From NCBI RefSeq assembly GCF_003732265.1, contig NZ_MOBK01000001.1:310001-374000 (forward strand): DNA of 64,000 bases. The letters are read 5' to 3'. The translations under genes and the position numbers were made by a program. This DNA is from Pseudomonas brassicacearum (GTDB lineage Bacteria; Pseudomonadota; Gammaproteobacteria; Pseudomonadales; Pseudomonadaceae). The notes under the pieces are model-generated. The model searched no databases, was not told the DNA's origin, and worked only from the letters and a program-made list of their open reading frames with translations. Shown here in pieces: positions 27,122 through 35,761 of this stretch (positions are counted from its first letter, which is position 1; each line of letters begins with the position of its first letter).

Positions 27122-27794
27122 GATCAACCATCGATCTGATGGACAACCGTGGGATCGAGGCCGACCAATTGACCCTCAGCTTCTGCGACCACGATGGTCT
27201 ACTCGCGATTCCACCCAAAGGTGCAATCATTCGACTCTACCTCGGCTGGAGCGATATCGGTCTGGTGGACAAAGGCACCTACACCGTCGATGAAACGGAA
27301 CACAGCGGCGCCCCCGATGTGCTGAGCATCCGCGCTCGATCCGCGGATTTTCGTAAAAGCCTGAAGACCAAACGCGAACGCCGTTGGAGCAACACAACGT
27401 TAGGCGACGTGCTGGGCGACATCGCGCTGGGCAACGGTCTGGCCGCGACCATTGCCGGCGCCCTCCATGGTCTGCCCACCCTGCAGCTCGACCAGGCTAA
27501 CGAATCCGATGGAACGTGCAACACACTCTCAGCGCGGACAACGGCTACACCGTCAGCCTGGCGCTGGAGAGCAAGCTGCAGGATGACACCGTCGAGGAAC
27601 TGGTTGAAGAGAACAAGGGGGACTTCACCGTCGTCATTGCTCACTACCGCGATAAGCGAAGCGGCAAGGAGAAGACGGTGACCGCTGGGGGTAAGAGCAA
27701 GCCGAAACAGTTGCGATGGTTGTATGCCTCTGAGAAAGCGGCGAAGCGGGCGGTTGATCGGGAATGGAATCAGATGCAGGCAGATAAAACATGA
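27122..27794 (+). pseudogene. Tail protein gpD (late control D), internally deleted
   Basis: The N-terminal part (DNRGIEADQLTLSFCDHDG, GTYTVDETEHSGAPDVLSIR) runs to LDQANESD near 27510. A C-terminal part in another frame follows (HTLSADNGYTVSLALESKLQ, NKGDFTVVIAHYRD, LRWLYASEKAAKRAVDREW). Roughly 130 codons of the middle are lost and the frame is broken. A different lineage from the intact gpD at 43915-44949. Confidence 0.8.
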
Positions 27795-28019
27795 GCCCGG
27801 TAGGTACCGCCCTCCTTTCATATCGCCAAACGTTTCGAGTTACTGTTTCAAGGAGGGGGACGGCAACCGTACTGTGGAGCTGCAACCAATCATCTAGATT
27901 GAACAAATGAACACAGCCATGCCGCCCAAAAACATTGAACGGCCTCACCGCCGGACAATGTCGGGGAGTTTGTGGCCCATAATGGAAAGGCCGCGCATTG
28001 GTTGCGGAGTTGATGCCCA
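27795..28019. other. No gene recognised
   Basis: Short frames only. It follows the gpD remnant where a P2-like phage would carry its lysozyme; no lysis gene is recognisable. Confidence 0.4.
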
Positions 28020-28381
28020 TCATCGGATAGTTGGCGGTTCGTCTGGAAAGTCATACGTGGAGAGTAGATCTCTTACTTCCATTTCAACCAACTCCAACAA
28101 CTCCGCGTCGTCGACCATATCGGCTTTGCTCAAGAAAACCACCATATAGGGTACACCAACCTGTTTAGCCATTTGAATCGGTGAAGAAGATCTTGTCATA
28201 GGGGGGGGGGATGGAGTCCCGTCATAAAATTTAATAAAAGTTTTGTTTTCTTGCTCGTCAACTAGAACTTCTAAAATTGATGCTTTCTGTTTTTTTCTTC
28301 AAATAGTTTAACAACAAGGTCCTTGACTGCTTCCTCATTATCCCCTGACAACAACTTGGGAATTTCTAATGTTCTGATCAT
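28020..28381 (-). pseudogene. Frameshifted small ORF fused to an EF-Tu (tuf) fragment
   Basis: ATG 28381 has a GAGGG ribosome site and a LexA box upstream. The first frame gives 36 aa (MIRTLEIPKLLSGDNEEAVK and on) and breaks at an A7 run. The next frame continues [20 protein letters not shown] to a C10 run (28201-28210), then reads [19 protein letters not shown] and [19 protein letters not shown], unmistakably the GTPase domain of EF-Tu around its NKxD motif, here SKAD. It stops at TGA 28020. Either a decayed capture of tuf or a gene with slippage-prone homopolymers. Confidence 0.7.
28201..28210. repeat. Ten-base G homopolymer
   Basis: G10 on the plus strand (C10 in the minus-strand ORF), exactly at the join between the unknown N-terminal part and the EF-Tu-like part. 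One extra C would give a different ending with a stop 12 codons on. Confidence 0.9.
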
Positions 28382-28446
28382 GTCTTTACCCTCGGGCTAA
28401 TTTTAACAACACGTAAATATTTTCACGCTACCCGCAACCCTCGCTA

Positions 28447-28462
28447 CTGTAAGAAATAACAG
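28447..28462 (-). promoter_or_regulatory. LexA (SOS) box
   Basis: CTGT-AAGAAATA-ACAG matches the gammaproteobacterial LexA consensus CTGT-N8-ACAG. It lies 66 bases upstream of the minus-strand ATG at 28381. Its flank (ACAGTTTTTTAGAC) is identical to that of the box at 29578. Confidence 0.7.
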
Positions 28463-28521
28463 TTTTTTAGACCCAATCGAAATTACGACTACAACCTGAA
28501 TCGCAAAAACTGGAAAAACGA

Positions 28522-28731
28522 ATGCAAGACATACGTTGCGGCAAGTGCAGCCGCAAACTCGCCGCCGCCACCGGCTTCATCGAATTACAGATTAAGAGCC
28601 CGCGTTGCCGGACACTCAGCCACTTGAAGGCCCAGAGCCTCCCCCAGCGTGCCGCGAGCATCCAAAACAACGAGTTCCTGAATGCAGCAACCCACCCTTG
28701 GCAGCCTGTTCGCAGGCATAGGAGGCTTTGA
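28522..28731 (+). pseudogene. com: Com-type zinc-finger translational regulator, degenerate
   Basis: MQDIRCGKCSRKLAAATGF matches the Com family of Mu-like and P2-like phages, which binds mRNA to enable translation of a following DNA-modification gene. Cys6, Cys9 and Cys29 remain, but the third zinc cysteine is Ser26 (KSPRC instead of KCPRC). After about residue 38 the sequence runs in an altered frame overlapping the methylase remnant. Zinc binding is probably lost. Confidence 0.7.
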
Positions 28732-29163
28732 TGTCGGATTTGAAAACGCCGGTTTCCGCAGCGCCTGGCAAGTTGAACTCAACCCGGCCAACCGGGCTGT
28801 GCTTGCAATCCCACATACCCGCGGTCCGCAAGGGAGTTCCTGGCTGACGCCGCGCCAGTGGACGCAATACCTCCAGCGTCTCAATCGATCCAGTGGCCAC
28901 GCCCCGCGAATGCCTGGGCCGCCAATACTTAATTGGCAAACAAGGCCGGCTCCCAGATCACTATGGGCTGTACCACTTTCGTCGCTCACGCGAACGGATG
29001 GGATCAGATGGCTCAGCGGCAGCGAGCGGTTGAAGATGATGGGTTTTGCCTCGAACTGGATGCGGCCAACCTTGCAGAGACTTTCGGTGCCGGAAACGCC
29101 GTTGTTACGCAGGTGGCTGAGTGGGTTGGGCGGAAGTTGATGGCGGTGGGTTGCGCGAGATAA
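28682..29163 (+). pseudogene. Phage C5-cytosine DNA methyltransferase, remnant
   Basis: The N-terminus keeps motif I (GSLFAGIGGFDVGFENAGF). The catalytic PCQ loop and most central motifs are deleted. The C-terminus survives in shifted frames: RWLSGSERLKMMGF and FGAGNAVVTQVAEWVGRKLM, the latter being motif X. It follows Com, the normal order in P2-like Pseudomonas prophages. Not functional. Confidence 0.8.
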
Positions 29164-29232
29164 CCAAGACAACGCCTTGGGCAGATAAGAGAGTGGATGT
29201 GACTTCGAGTCTGACCGAAGCATTCTGGACGC

Positions 29233-29272
29233 GAAAATACCCCAGTGAATGCCGATCACTGGGGCATTTTAT
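29233..29272. terminator. Strong bidirectional terminator
   Basis: AAAATACCCCAGTGA / TCACTGGGGCATTTT around an 8-base loop, downstream of the methylase remnant and of the minus-strand ORF at 29333. Confidence 0.85.
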
Positions 29273-29332
29273 TGGTCGTGAGACCGACCGGCCTGGCTGG
29301 GTACCGTCGGATGTTTCAAACAATGCCTAGCG

Positions 29333-29503
29333 CTATACAGGATCCGTGACTACGGAAGTTGGGCCATCATCACCTTCGAACTCAATTGCCTTCACAATTT
29401 GGACTTCGTAGGCCAAATTCTCTAAGCGTCGACGATCCAGTTTATTCAGTTCTTCTGCAAGACGCTTCATTTGCTGATCTTCGCTCTCAGTTAAGTCCAC
29501 CAT
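29333..29503 (-). CDS. Small SOS-associated ORF of unknown function
   Basis: 56 aa from ATG 29503 with GGAG 7 bases upstream: MVDLTESEDQQMKRLAEELN, then KLDRRRLENLAYEVQIVKAI and an acidic tail. Mostly helical and charged. The LexA box 75 bases upstream and a terminator 60 bases downstream make a complete small transcription unit. The function is unknown; possibly a prophage regulator or a bacteriocin-associated product. Confidence 0.5.
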   Translation of the reverse strand: MVDLTESEDQQMKRLAEELNKLDRRRLENLAYEVQIVKAIEFEGDDGPTSVVTDPV

Positions 29504-29577
29504 GATGTTTCTCCATGTCTATCAGTAAACAGCTTGTTTGGAGACGTCATGTTCCAACTATATTGTTGGTGCGGAAA

Positions 29578-29593
29578 CTGTAAGATATAACAG
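29578..29593 (-). promoter_or_regulatory. LexA (SOS) box
   Basis: CTGT-AAGATATA-ACAG, a LexA consensus match upstream of the minus-strand ORF at 29333-29503. Within a 27-base stretch shared with the box at 28447, one base differs. Confidence 0.7.
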
Positions 29594-29603
29594 TTTTTTA
29601 GAC

Positions 29604-29970
29604 TATTTCAGGCAATCATTATTCACAAATAGTATATCTATTCCAAGTAGAGCAATTTGGTTGTGAAGAAAAACCCGTTGATCTGGTGATCGGCTGGACT
29701 TTCGTTACCTTGAGACCGGCAGGCATCGACGCAGATGTTCCAGTAACGGACTTTTTGTGGGAGTGACACGTGATGCTGTTCGAGCATTGCACAACTCCAG
29801 ACTCCGCAGGCGGTACAGCGTGCGCGCCATGCTGGTGCTCCGAGCCGACACCTAAGCCGGCCGCGTCAGTCCCGGGGCATCGAGCTGCGCCAGGTAGAAA
29901 TAATCGGCCGGGTGGGCGAAGGTCATACCTATAAACGGGAATCCATCTACTCTAGTCGGCACCACCAAGA
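29604..29970. other. Prophage remnant without an intact gene
   Basis: One plus-strand fragment reads VIGWTFVTLRPAGIDADVP to a TGA near 29766, followed by a Cys-rich stretch (GGTACAPCWCSE). It resembles small early genes next to phage integrases, but no family can be assigned. Confidence 0.35.
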
Positions 29971-30718
29971 TTGCGCGTAGGCGCATCCTTCGATGTACTC
30001 AATAACGCTCAGAACAAAGCCAGTGACGGCCATCCCTGCCAATATCGCGTCTACGACACCGGGTCTAAGCCCCGCAAGGAGATTCCACTTGGGTCTGATT
30101 ATGGCTTGGCTGTTTTCGAATACGCCAAGCTGGAAAAATCCCGGGGCTCGGTTGAGTTGGCGAAAACAGTTCTCACCTTTGAATACGTGGCAAATCTCTA
30201 TATGGGCGAAGTCGTGCCAACGAAGGCGCCAGCCACCCAAAGAGACAATGCGCGCGAATTAAAGTAGCTGCTCGTTTTCTTCGATGACCCACCTGCCCCG
30301 ATTGAGTCAATTGAGCCGCTGCATGTCAGGCAGTACCTGCGGTATCGCTCGAAAACGGCCCCTGCCCGGGCAAATCGTGAAAAGGCACTGCTGAGCCCGA
30401 TCTGGAACTTCGCGCGTCAGAGCGGTTACACCGCACTGGCAAACCCTTGTTCAGGGATAAAAGGGACCGAAGAGACCGGGCGAGACATGATGCGCGAGAA
30501 GCGGCGGACATTCCGAAAGCTGACTTTCATATGCGTGATTTGAGGGCGAAGGCGGCGACAGATGAGGAGGAATCGACAGGCAATATATACGAGCAGCACG
30601 CGATCAACTGGGGCACACCAGCGTTGGTATGACGGAACAGTACATCCGAATGCGCAAAAGGGATGAAGGTCACCTCCACAAAATAACCGGTGGCAGAGGA
30701 TTGCGGAGCACAGGTTGA
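29971..30718 (+). pseudogene. Phage tyrosine integrase, broken
   Basis: The N-terminal part (PLGSDYGLAVFEYAKLEKS) reads into an in-frame TAG at 30265-30267. It continues in the same frame with LLVFFDDPPAPIESIEPLHV and REKALLSPIWNFARQSGY to ETGRDM. A deletion then joins to HMRDLRAKAATDEEES-like C-terminal sequence and, in a shifted frame, GMTEQYIRMRK with the nucleophile Tyr. The catalytic Arg and His-x-x-Arg region is missing. It ends about 60 bases from the tRNA-Leu fragment, its likely att site. Confidence 0.85.
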
Positions 30719-30780
30719 TTTTTGCGGAGCAAAGAAATAAGGGCTTACGTGGGGTATCTCACGTAAGCCCTTGATATTCA

Positions 30781-30839
30781 TGGTGCCCGAAGCCGGAATC
30801 GAACCGGCACGCCCTTACGAGCGGGGGATTTTAAGTCCC
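30781..30839 (-). tRNA. 3' fragment of tRNA-Leu(UAA): prophage attachment scar
   Basis: 59 bases read on the minus strand GGGACTTAAAATCCCC, then a variable arm, the T-arm GGTTCGATTCC and the acceptor end CGGGCACCA. The 5' acceptor strand and D-arm are absent: the sequence diverges exactly at the anticodon stem. Not a functional tRNA. It is the displaced gene end left by integration, next to the broken integrase. Confidence 0.85.
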
Positions 30840-31212
30840 AAGGGAAAATCAATCAGGCTGCACCTTTCAATAGTTTTTCCGGGTCGCAATTACGCCTTTT
30901 TGGCAGCAATCCAACCCAATGTTTCCGCGTACCTTTCAGAGATTGCGGACCGGAAAAATCGTCCCATTTCAGCGTTAATGTATGCACTCACTCCGAACCG
31001 ATCTACATCATGGTATGCCGATAACACATACCATAGCGCTCGCTGTGTGGCCCTTGGCCCCTAACACCCCATGCTGGGGCTGTAGGGAAACACGCGGCCT
31101 CCAAAGGAGGTTTTGCGCACATCCCTCCCTTGGCGTCCTGTCGACCACTCAACAATTATTCCAAGCTACGGATTTCACCTGCTACGCTGCTTCCATTCAC
31201 GGAGGAAACGCG
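30840..31212. other. Intergenic region, no gene recognised
   Basis: Two small hairpins are visible: CCCC ATG CTGGGG-like at 31068 and GCCTCC AAA GGAGG followed by T4 at 31097-31114. The second may terminate transcription before the 69-aa gene. No convincing coding frame. Confidence 0.4.
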
Positions 31213-31422
31213 ATGCCCAACAATGACCTGCTCCCTTCCCTGCTATTCAAGATCAATGAAAACCAACTCGCCCTGGAGGCTGCAATCATGGAGCTGACGC
31301 TTTGGGTAGAGCAGCGCGGTGCGACCGAGGTCGGTGGCAATGTTCGTGGCGCCTTGGAAACGATCGACAAGAACGAAGAGTTCATCAAAATGACACTCGC
31401 GGTACTTATGACACCCGAGTGA
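31213..31422 (+). CDS. Small Pseudomonas protein, paralog of the 76-aa protein at 22804
   Basis: 69 aa from ATG 31213 with GGAGG 7 bases upstream; the longer frame to 30982 is not supported. PSLLFKINENQLALEAAIME, then LWVEQRGATEVGGNVRGAL and TIDKNEEFIKMTLAVL align along their length with the 22804-23034 protein, including W-V, the Gly pair and the terminal D-K...I-x-x-TL pattern. Unknown function. Confidence 0.65.
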   Translation: MPNNDLLPSLLFKINENQLALEAAIMELTLWVEQRGATEVGGNVRGALETIDKNEEFIKMTLAVLMTPE

Positions 31423-31590
31423 TCGCTCATAAAGCTACCTCGTTTCCTGCGCCATCATCCAACTTGAGCAGCCGCCCTCGCCCAGCCGGGTAACACTTCC
31501 ATCGAACAGATGGCCCTCGGCAACCGATCATGTAAGACGTTAGAAAGCTACTGGCTTTGGGTCGACTGCGGCCCTTCGCGACAGGCAACA

Positions 31591-31786
31591 ATCGGCCGAT
31601 TCTGTTGAAAAACGGCCATCCAAAACTGCCCGATCATTGACCGGTGAAAACGCCTTTTTTACACGCTGCTACGTGAAATCTGCGTCTGAAAACCTCTGAC
31701 GAAAGTAAAGATTTCAATCTCGGACGCGTACGTTTCAGCTGCGGAAACCATGGCCGACTTTTTCAACACAATCGGCCAAAAGCAGC
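31591..31786. mobile_element. MITE-like element, copy 1
   Basis: About 196 bases bounded by inverted repeats built on CGGCCGATTCTGTTGAAAAA at the left and TTTTTCAACACAATCGGCC at the right. No ORF. The interior shares AGTAAAGATTTCAATCTC and GGAAACCATGGCCGAC with copy 2 at 41201-41406. The ends look like those of an insertion sequence, so this is probably a non-autonomous derivative. Confidence 0.7.
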
Positions 31787-32309
31787 CGCTCGCTATTGAC
31801 CGACACTAGTCGTTCACGTTTACCTGACAGGTTGCGCGTGCACTGTTCGGGACCTGTGAATCCCCGCTTGTCGAACCCGGAGTGGGATGTTGATGGGACG
31901 ACCTTATGCCTCTAGTAGCATCCCAAGGGTGTCAGAAAGACAGATGGCGAACGGTGATGAAATTTGCGGTTGTTTCAGAGTCAACTCAGAAAACAGGATT
32001 GGTGCGGGACGGTGCGCGCTTTTACTAACGTACGGAGCCCGATGTAATCAATCTCCATGCCAACGCTGGCGCCTTCCCATCTCATGACCAACGGGAGCAT
32101 TAGGTCGATTTCCAACTATTTGAACAGCAAAGAGTTCGACTTAACGACATTTTGCTGCTGTATCGGGTAGATTCAATTCCCCCCCCCAAAATATGTCGTA
32201 ACTCAGTGCATTCGAAGAAAAAATGTCCTACGGCTTATGACTCGCAGATGTGTAGATCCATCAGCACAACAATTTCCAATCTGGAGGGAGGTTAAAAAAG
32301 GAGTTTTAA
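31787..32309. other. AT-richer spacer without genes
   Basis: No convincing coding frame or RNA. It contains a C9 tract at 32179-32187 and, just before the next gene, GGAGGGAGG and AAAAAAGGAG. Confidence 0.5.
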
Positions 32310-34247
32310 ATGCGCTTTCCCGCGTCAGCCCCGCTGCGTTTCGTTCTAATGGTCACCGGCCTGTGGTTGGTGGTTTTTTTCTTCACCCGCCTGGTGTTAC
32401 TTGCTACTCACCTTTCGGAGGCGGGTACTGCCTATGCTTCGCTTTTCGGTATTGGCGTCTTGTACGACATGAGCTTTCTGCTGTATGCCGCTCTGCCGAT
32501 GAGCCTGTATGTACTGCTGTGTCCTCCCTCGTTGTGGCGTACCCGTGGGCACCGTTGGTTTTTGCAAAGCCTCTTAACACTAAGCGTTTTCGTAATGTTA
32601 TTTACTGCTGTGGCTGAATGGCTGTTCTGGGACGAATTCGGCGTACGCTTCAACTTTATTGCCGTGGATTATTTGGTGTACTCCGACGAGGTGCTGAACA
32701 ACATCCTGGAGTCTTACCCGATTGGCAAATTGCTGAGCGGGCTGGCGGTGATCGCTGTAGTCATTTGTATTGCTCTGCACAAGCCTGTACAGCGGGTGAT
32801 CGGTGCGCCGCTGCCTTCCTGGCGCGAGCGATTGTTGAGTATCGGTGTGATTTTCGCCTTGAGTGCCGTCGTTCTATTGGTCGTTGACCAAGACACGCCA
32901 CGTGGCAAGGGCGGCAACACTTATCAACATGAGCTGGCCAGCAATGGTCCTTATCAGTTCTTTGCCGCATTTCGCAATAACGAGCTGGACTACGATCAGT
33001 TCTATGGCACCTTGCCGAAAGATGTAGTGGGTCAACGCATCCACCAGGAACTGGCGGAAAGTGATGTGCAGTTCATCGGGGAAGATTCGCTCGATGTCCG
33101 CCGTACCGTGACCCGGAACGAGAAGATCCAGCAACATAATATTATTCTGGTCACTATCGAAAGCTTCAGCGCCAAGTACATGGGCAGCAACGGGAACCCC
33201 GACAACCTGACGCCCAACCTCGATCAATTGCGTAAAGAGAGTCTGTACTTCAACAACTTCTATGCCACTGGCACCCGGACCGACCGTGGCCTGGAAGCCA
33301 TTACCTTGTCTATTCCGCCAACGCCGGGGCGCTCTATTGTCAAACGGGTAGGACGTGAAAGTGGTTTCGCCAGCCTGGGCCAACAGCTCAATCACGTCGG
33401 TTACGACAGCGTGTTTGTGTATGGTGGCCGGGGCTATTTTGACAACATGAATGCGTTCTTCAGTGGGAATGGGTATCGGGTCGTCGATCAAAGTAGCGTC
33501 GATGAAGCACAGATCCAATTCAAGAACGCTTGGGGAATGGCTGATGAAGACTTGTACCGCCAAACGCTGAAGCTGGCCGACGAAAACTACGCCAACCAAA
33601 AACCGTTCTTCCTACAATTAATGACCACCTCCAATCATCGTCCATACACTTACCCTGAAGGCAAGATCGATATCCCATCCGGTGATGGCCGTGACGGCGC
33701 GGTGAAATACACTGACTATGCAATCGGCAAGTTTCTTGAAGCAGCCCGAACGAAGGCCTGGTTCGACGACACTATCTTTGTCTTTGTCGCTGACCACACC
33801 GCTGGTAGCGCGGGTAAGGAAGATCTGCCGATTCGTAACTATCAAATCCCATTGTTTATTTACGCACCTAAGCTCTTTCCTGCGCGTGAAGAGGGTCAAC
33901 TGTCCAGTCAGATTGACTTGGCTCCGACCCTGCTCGGGTTGTTAAACCTCAAATACGAATCGACATTTTTCGGTCGTGACTTGCTTAAACCATCCACCTT
34001 GCAACCCCGCGTGTTGGTAGGCAATTACCAGCACCTTGGCCTGTTCGATGGTAAGGATTTGGCTATTCTAAGCCCCCGATCCTTGTTGCGACGCCACGAC
34101 GACGCGCTGGGCGCAAGCCATGAGGTTACGGTTCAACTCAACGACCCTCTAATCGCACGGGCGATTACCTATTACCAGGCCGCGAGCTATGGTTTCACCC
34201 ATCGCTTGTTGAACTGGACAGGCAGCGAAAACACTGCCAGGCAATAA
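32310..34247 (+). CDS. LTA synthase-like sulfatase-family membrane enzyme
   Basis: 645 aa. About five N-terminal membrane segments (to about residue 200) precede a periplasmic alkaline-phosphatase-superfamily domain: NIILVTIESFSAKYMG (metal ligand Glu), the catalytic Thr in ATGTRTDRGLEAI, FVYGGRGYFDN, HRPYTYPEGK and VADHTAG (Asp-His metal site). Such enzymes transfer phosphoglycerol or phosphoethanolamine groups to lipids or glycans. Ribosome site GGAG 6 bases upstream. A gene between two mobile-DNA scars, perhaps acquired. Substrate unknown. Confidence 0.85.
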   Translation: MRFPASAPLRFVLMVTGLWLVVFFFTRLVLLATHLSEAGTAYASLFGIGVLYDMSFLLYAALPMSLYVLLCPPSLWRTRGHRWFLQSLLTLSVFVMLFTAVAEWLFWDEFGVRFNFIAVDYLVYSDEVLNNILESYPIGKLLSGLAVIAVVICIALHKPVQRVIGAPLPSWRERLLSIGVIFALSAVVLLVVDQDTPRGKGGNTYQHELASNGPYQFFAAFRNNELDYDQFYGTLPKDVVGQRIHQELAESDVQFIGEDSLDVRRTVTRNEKIQQHNIILVTIESFSAKYMGSNGNPDNLTPNLDQLRKESLYFNNFYATGTRTDRGLEAITLSIPPTPGRSIVKRVGRESGFASLGQQLNHVGYDSVFVYGGRGYFDNMNAFFSGNGYRVVDQSSVDEAQIQFKNAWGMADEDLYRQTLKLADENYANQKPFFLQLMTTSNHRPYTYPEGKIDIPSGDGRDGAVKYTDYAIGKFLEAARTKAWFDDTIFVFVADHTAGSAGKEDLPIRNYQIPLFIYAPKLFPAREEGQLSSQIDLAPTLLGLLNLKYESTFFGRDLLKPSTLQPRVLVGNYQHLGLFDGKDLAILSPRSLLRRHDDALGASHEVTVQLNDPLIARAITYYQAASYGFTHRLLNWTGSENTARQ

Positions 34248-34290
34248 CGCCCCTCTGATAGCTCGCGCTCGCGACTAATTCAGAGAATGA

Positions 34291-34319
34291 TCCCAAGCCT
34301 ACATTCAGCAGGCTTGGGA
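34291..34319. terminator. Stem-loop after the sulfatase gene
   Basis: TCCCAAGCCT / AGGCTTGGGA, 10-bp stem, 9-base loop, without a T-run. Confidence 0.5.
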
Positions 34320-34405
34320 CGGCTCGGATAACGCGTAAAGTTCACTTCTAGGGACAACGGCAAAAAAGTCGTCAAGGATTGTAGTTTCTTACCAGTGGAA
34401 GAAAA

Positions 34406-35761
34406 TCAGCACTTATGAATTTTCAGGAAGACAGAAGCACGTAGTCCGCTCTGTTTCACTTCATCTGAAAAGCTCAGTCCGACGCGCGCGCCGATACGAT
34501 CGGCTATCGCCGCAACGATGGACAGTCCGAGTCCGGAGCCGGCTTCACCTGTACCCAAATTGCGGTAAAACGGATCGAACACTAAAGGTTGTTCTTCCAC
34601 GCTGATACCCGGCCCCGAGTCTTCAATTTCTATAATCACACACTGCTCCGCCAGCTCGACACTCAGGTCCACCCGTCCTCCGGGAGGGGTATAGCGTATG
34701 GCGTTATCCAGCAGATTTTTTACTAGAACGAACAGATCCAACTCGTTGATGACGACCTGCACATCCTCGACGCTTTCAACACCGATATCGATGCCCTTGT
34801 TCTCTGCCAGTGGCAACAGGTCTTCGAGCACGCGGCGAAACACCGTATGCACCGAAATCGCAGCTTCGACTCGTTGTGTGGCTGATTGCGCAGCGGCCAG
34901 GGCCAGTAGTTGCTCAATGAGTTTACGGCTGCGCTCGATGCCCTGAGCTAAGGGCAGAAAGTTTTGCCGGGCTGCCTCCGACATGGGGGCGGACGACAAC
35001 CGTTCTGCTTGCAGGGACAGCGCCGTCATTGGCGAACGCAGTTCATGGGCGGCATCTGCGATAAAACGCCGTTGCGTTTCCATGGCCTTCGCGACGCGCT
35101 TGAGCAACCGATTAATCGCCACTACGAAAGGTCGGATTTCACTCGGCAGGTGCTGTTCATCGACCGGATGCAGCGCCTGCTGGTCGCGCTGATCGATCTC
35201 CGCCGAGAGTATCGCGATGGGACGGAACAGCTTGCGCACCAGGTCCCCCAAAACCAATAGCAGCACCGGGAACAGAATGAGAAACGGCAGCAAACTGCGC
35301 CAGGCGCTTTCCCGCGCCTCCTTATCGCGAACGTCTGCCTCTTGCGCGACCACGATACGCTCGCCTTCCGAAGTGGTTCTGACCAGCGCGCGAAAGCTTT
35401 CGCCGGCGATGTTCAGCGTCGATAAGCCATCGGCCAGGGTCACGGGAAATGGCAACGGGATGCTGGCATCGTCATTGTCGGTCGCTTTGGAGCTATCGGC
35501 CAGGTATTGCAAGATGATCCTCGACTCCTCGTCGTCGCCAACGATCCGTTCGGCACCGGGATAGCGCAGGGTCATGTGCTGGCGATCGAACAGCACCGCC
35601 ACCTGGCGCAAGCTTTCATCCTGCATTTCGTGCGTTTCATTGAGCGCCGAGATAAACGCGAACGCACCGGCCAGCAGGGCGACAATGAGAATGGCCAGTG
35701 ACAGCGTAACGGAAAGTCGTGACTGTACCGAGTCGCTCAAACGCCTTTTGAAACCATCCAT
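34406..35761 (-). CDS. Sensor histidine kinase (QseC/TctE-like)
   Basis: 451 aa. Membrane segments near 18-40 and 155-180 flank a periplasmic sensor of about 110 residues. HAMP-like linker, H-box RRFIADAAHELRSPMTALSL, N-box LLDNAIRYTPPGG, and ATP-lid DSGPGIS and GSGLGLSIV. Its start overlaps the end of the response regulator gene by 25 bases, so the pair is translationally coupled. The signal is unknown; QseC/PmrB relatives sense cations or aromatic acids. Confidence 0.92.
   Translation of the reverse strand: MDGFKRRLSDSVQSRLSVTLSLAILIVALLAGAFAFISALNETHEMQDESLRQVAVLFDRQHMTLRYPGAERIVGDDEESRIILQYLADSSKATDNDDASIPLPFPVTLADGLSTLNIAGESFRALVRTTSEGERIVVAQEADVRDKEARESAWRSLLPFLILFPVLLLVLGDLVRKLFRPIAILSAEIDQRDQQALHPVDEQHLPSEIRPFVVAINRLLKRVAKAMETQRRFIADAAHELRSPMTALSLQAERLSSAPMSEAARQNFLPLAQGIERSRKLIEQLLALAAAQSATQRVEAAISVHTVFRRVLEDLLPLAENKGIDIGVESVEDVQVVINELDLFVLVKNLLDNAIRYTPPGGRVDLSVELAEQCVIIEIEDSGPGISVEEQPLVFDPFYRNLGTGEAGSGLGLSIVAAIADRIGARVGLSFSDEVKQSGLRASVFLKIHKC

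Noticed and set aside
26754-27794. Remnant tail genes as a copy of the tail operon at 43-48 kb
   Set aside because: The gpU and gpD fragments differ clearly in sequence from the intact ones, so they are from a separate phage lineage, not a local duplication.
28201-28210. G10 tract as proven phase-variation switch
   Set aside because: Only one sequence is available and a second frameshift exists at the A7 run, so decay or sequencing error cannot be excluded; kept as a question under the EF-Tu finding.
30771-31064. 97-aa ORF across the tRNA-Leu fragment
   Set aside because: The first half is antisense to the tRNA sequence, a common spurious translation.
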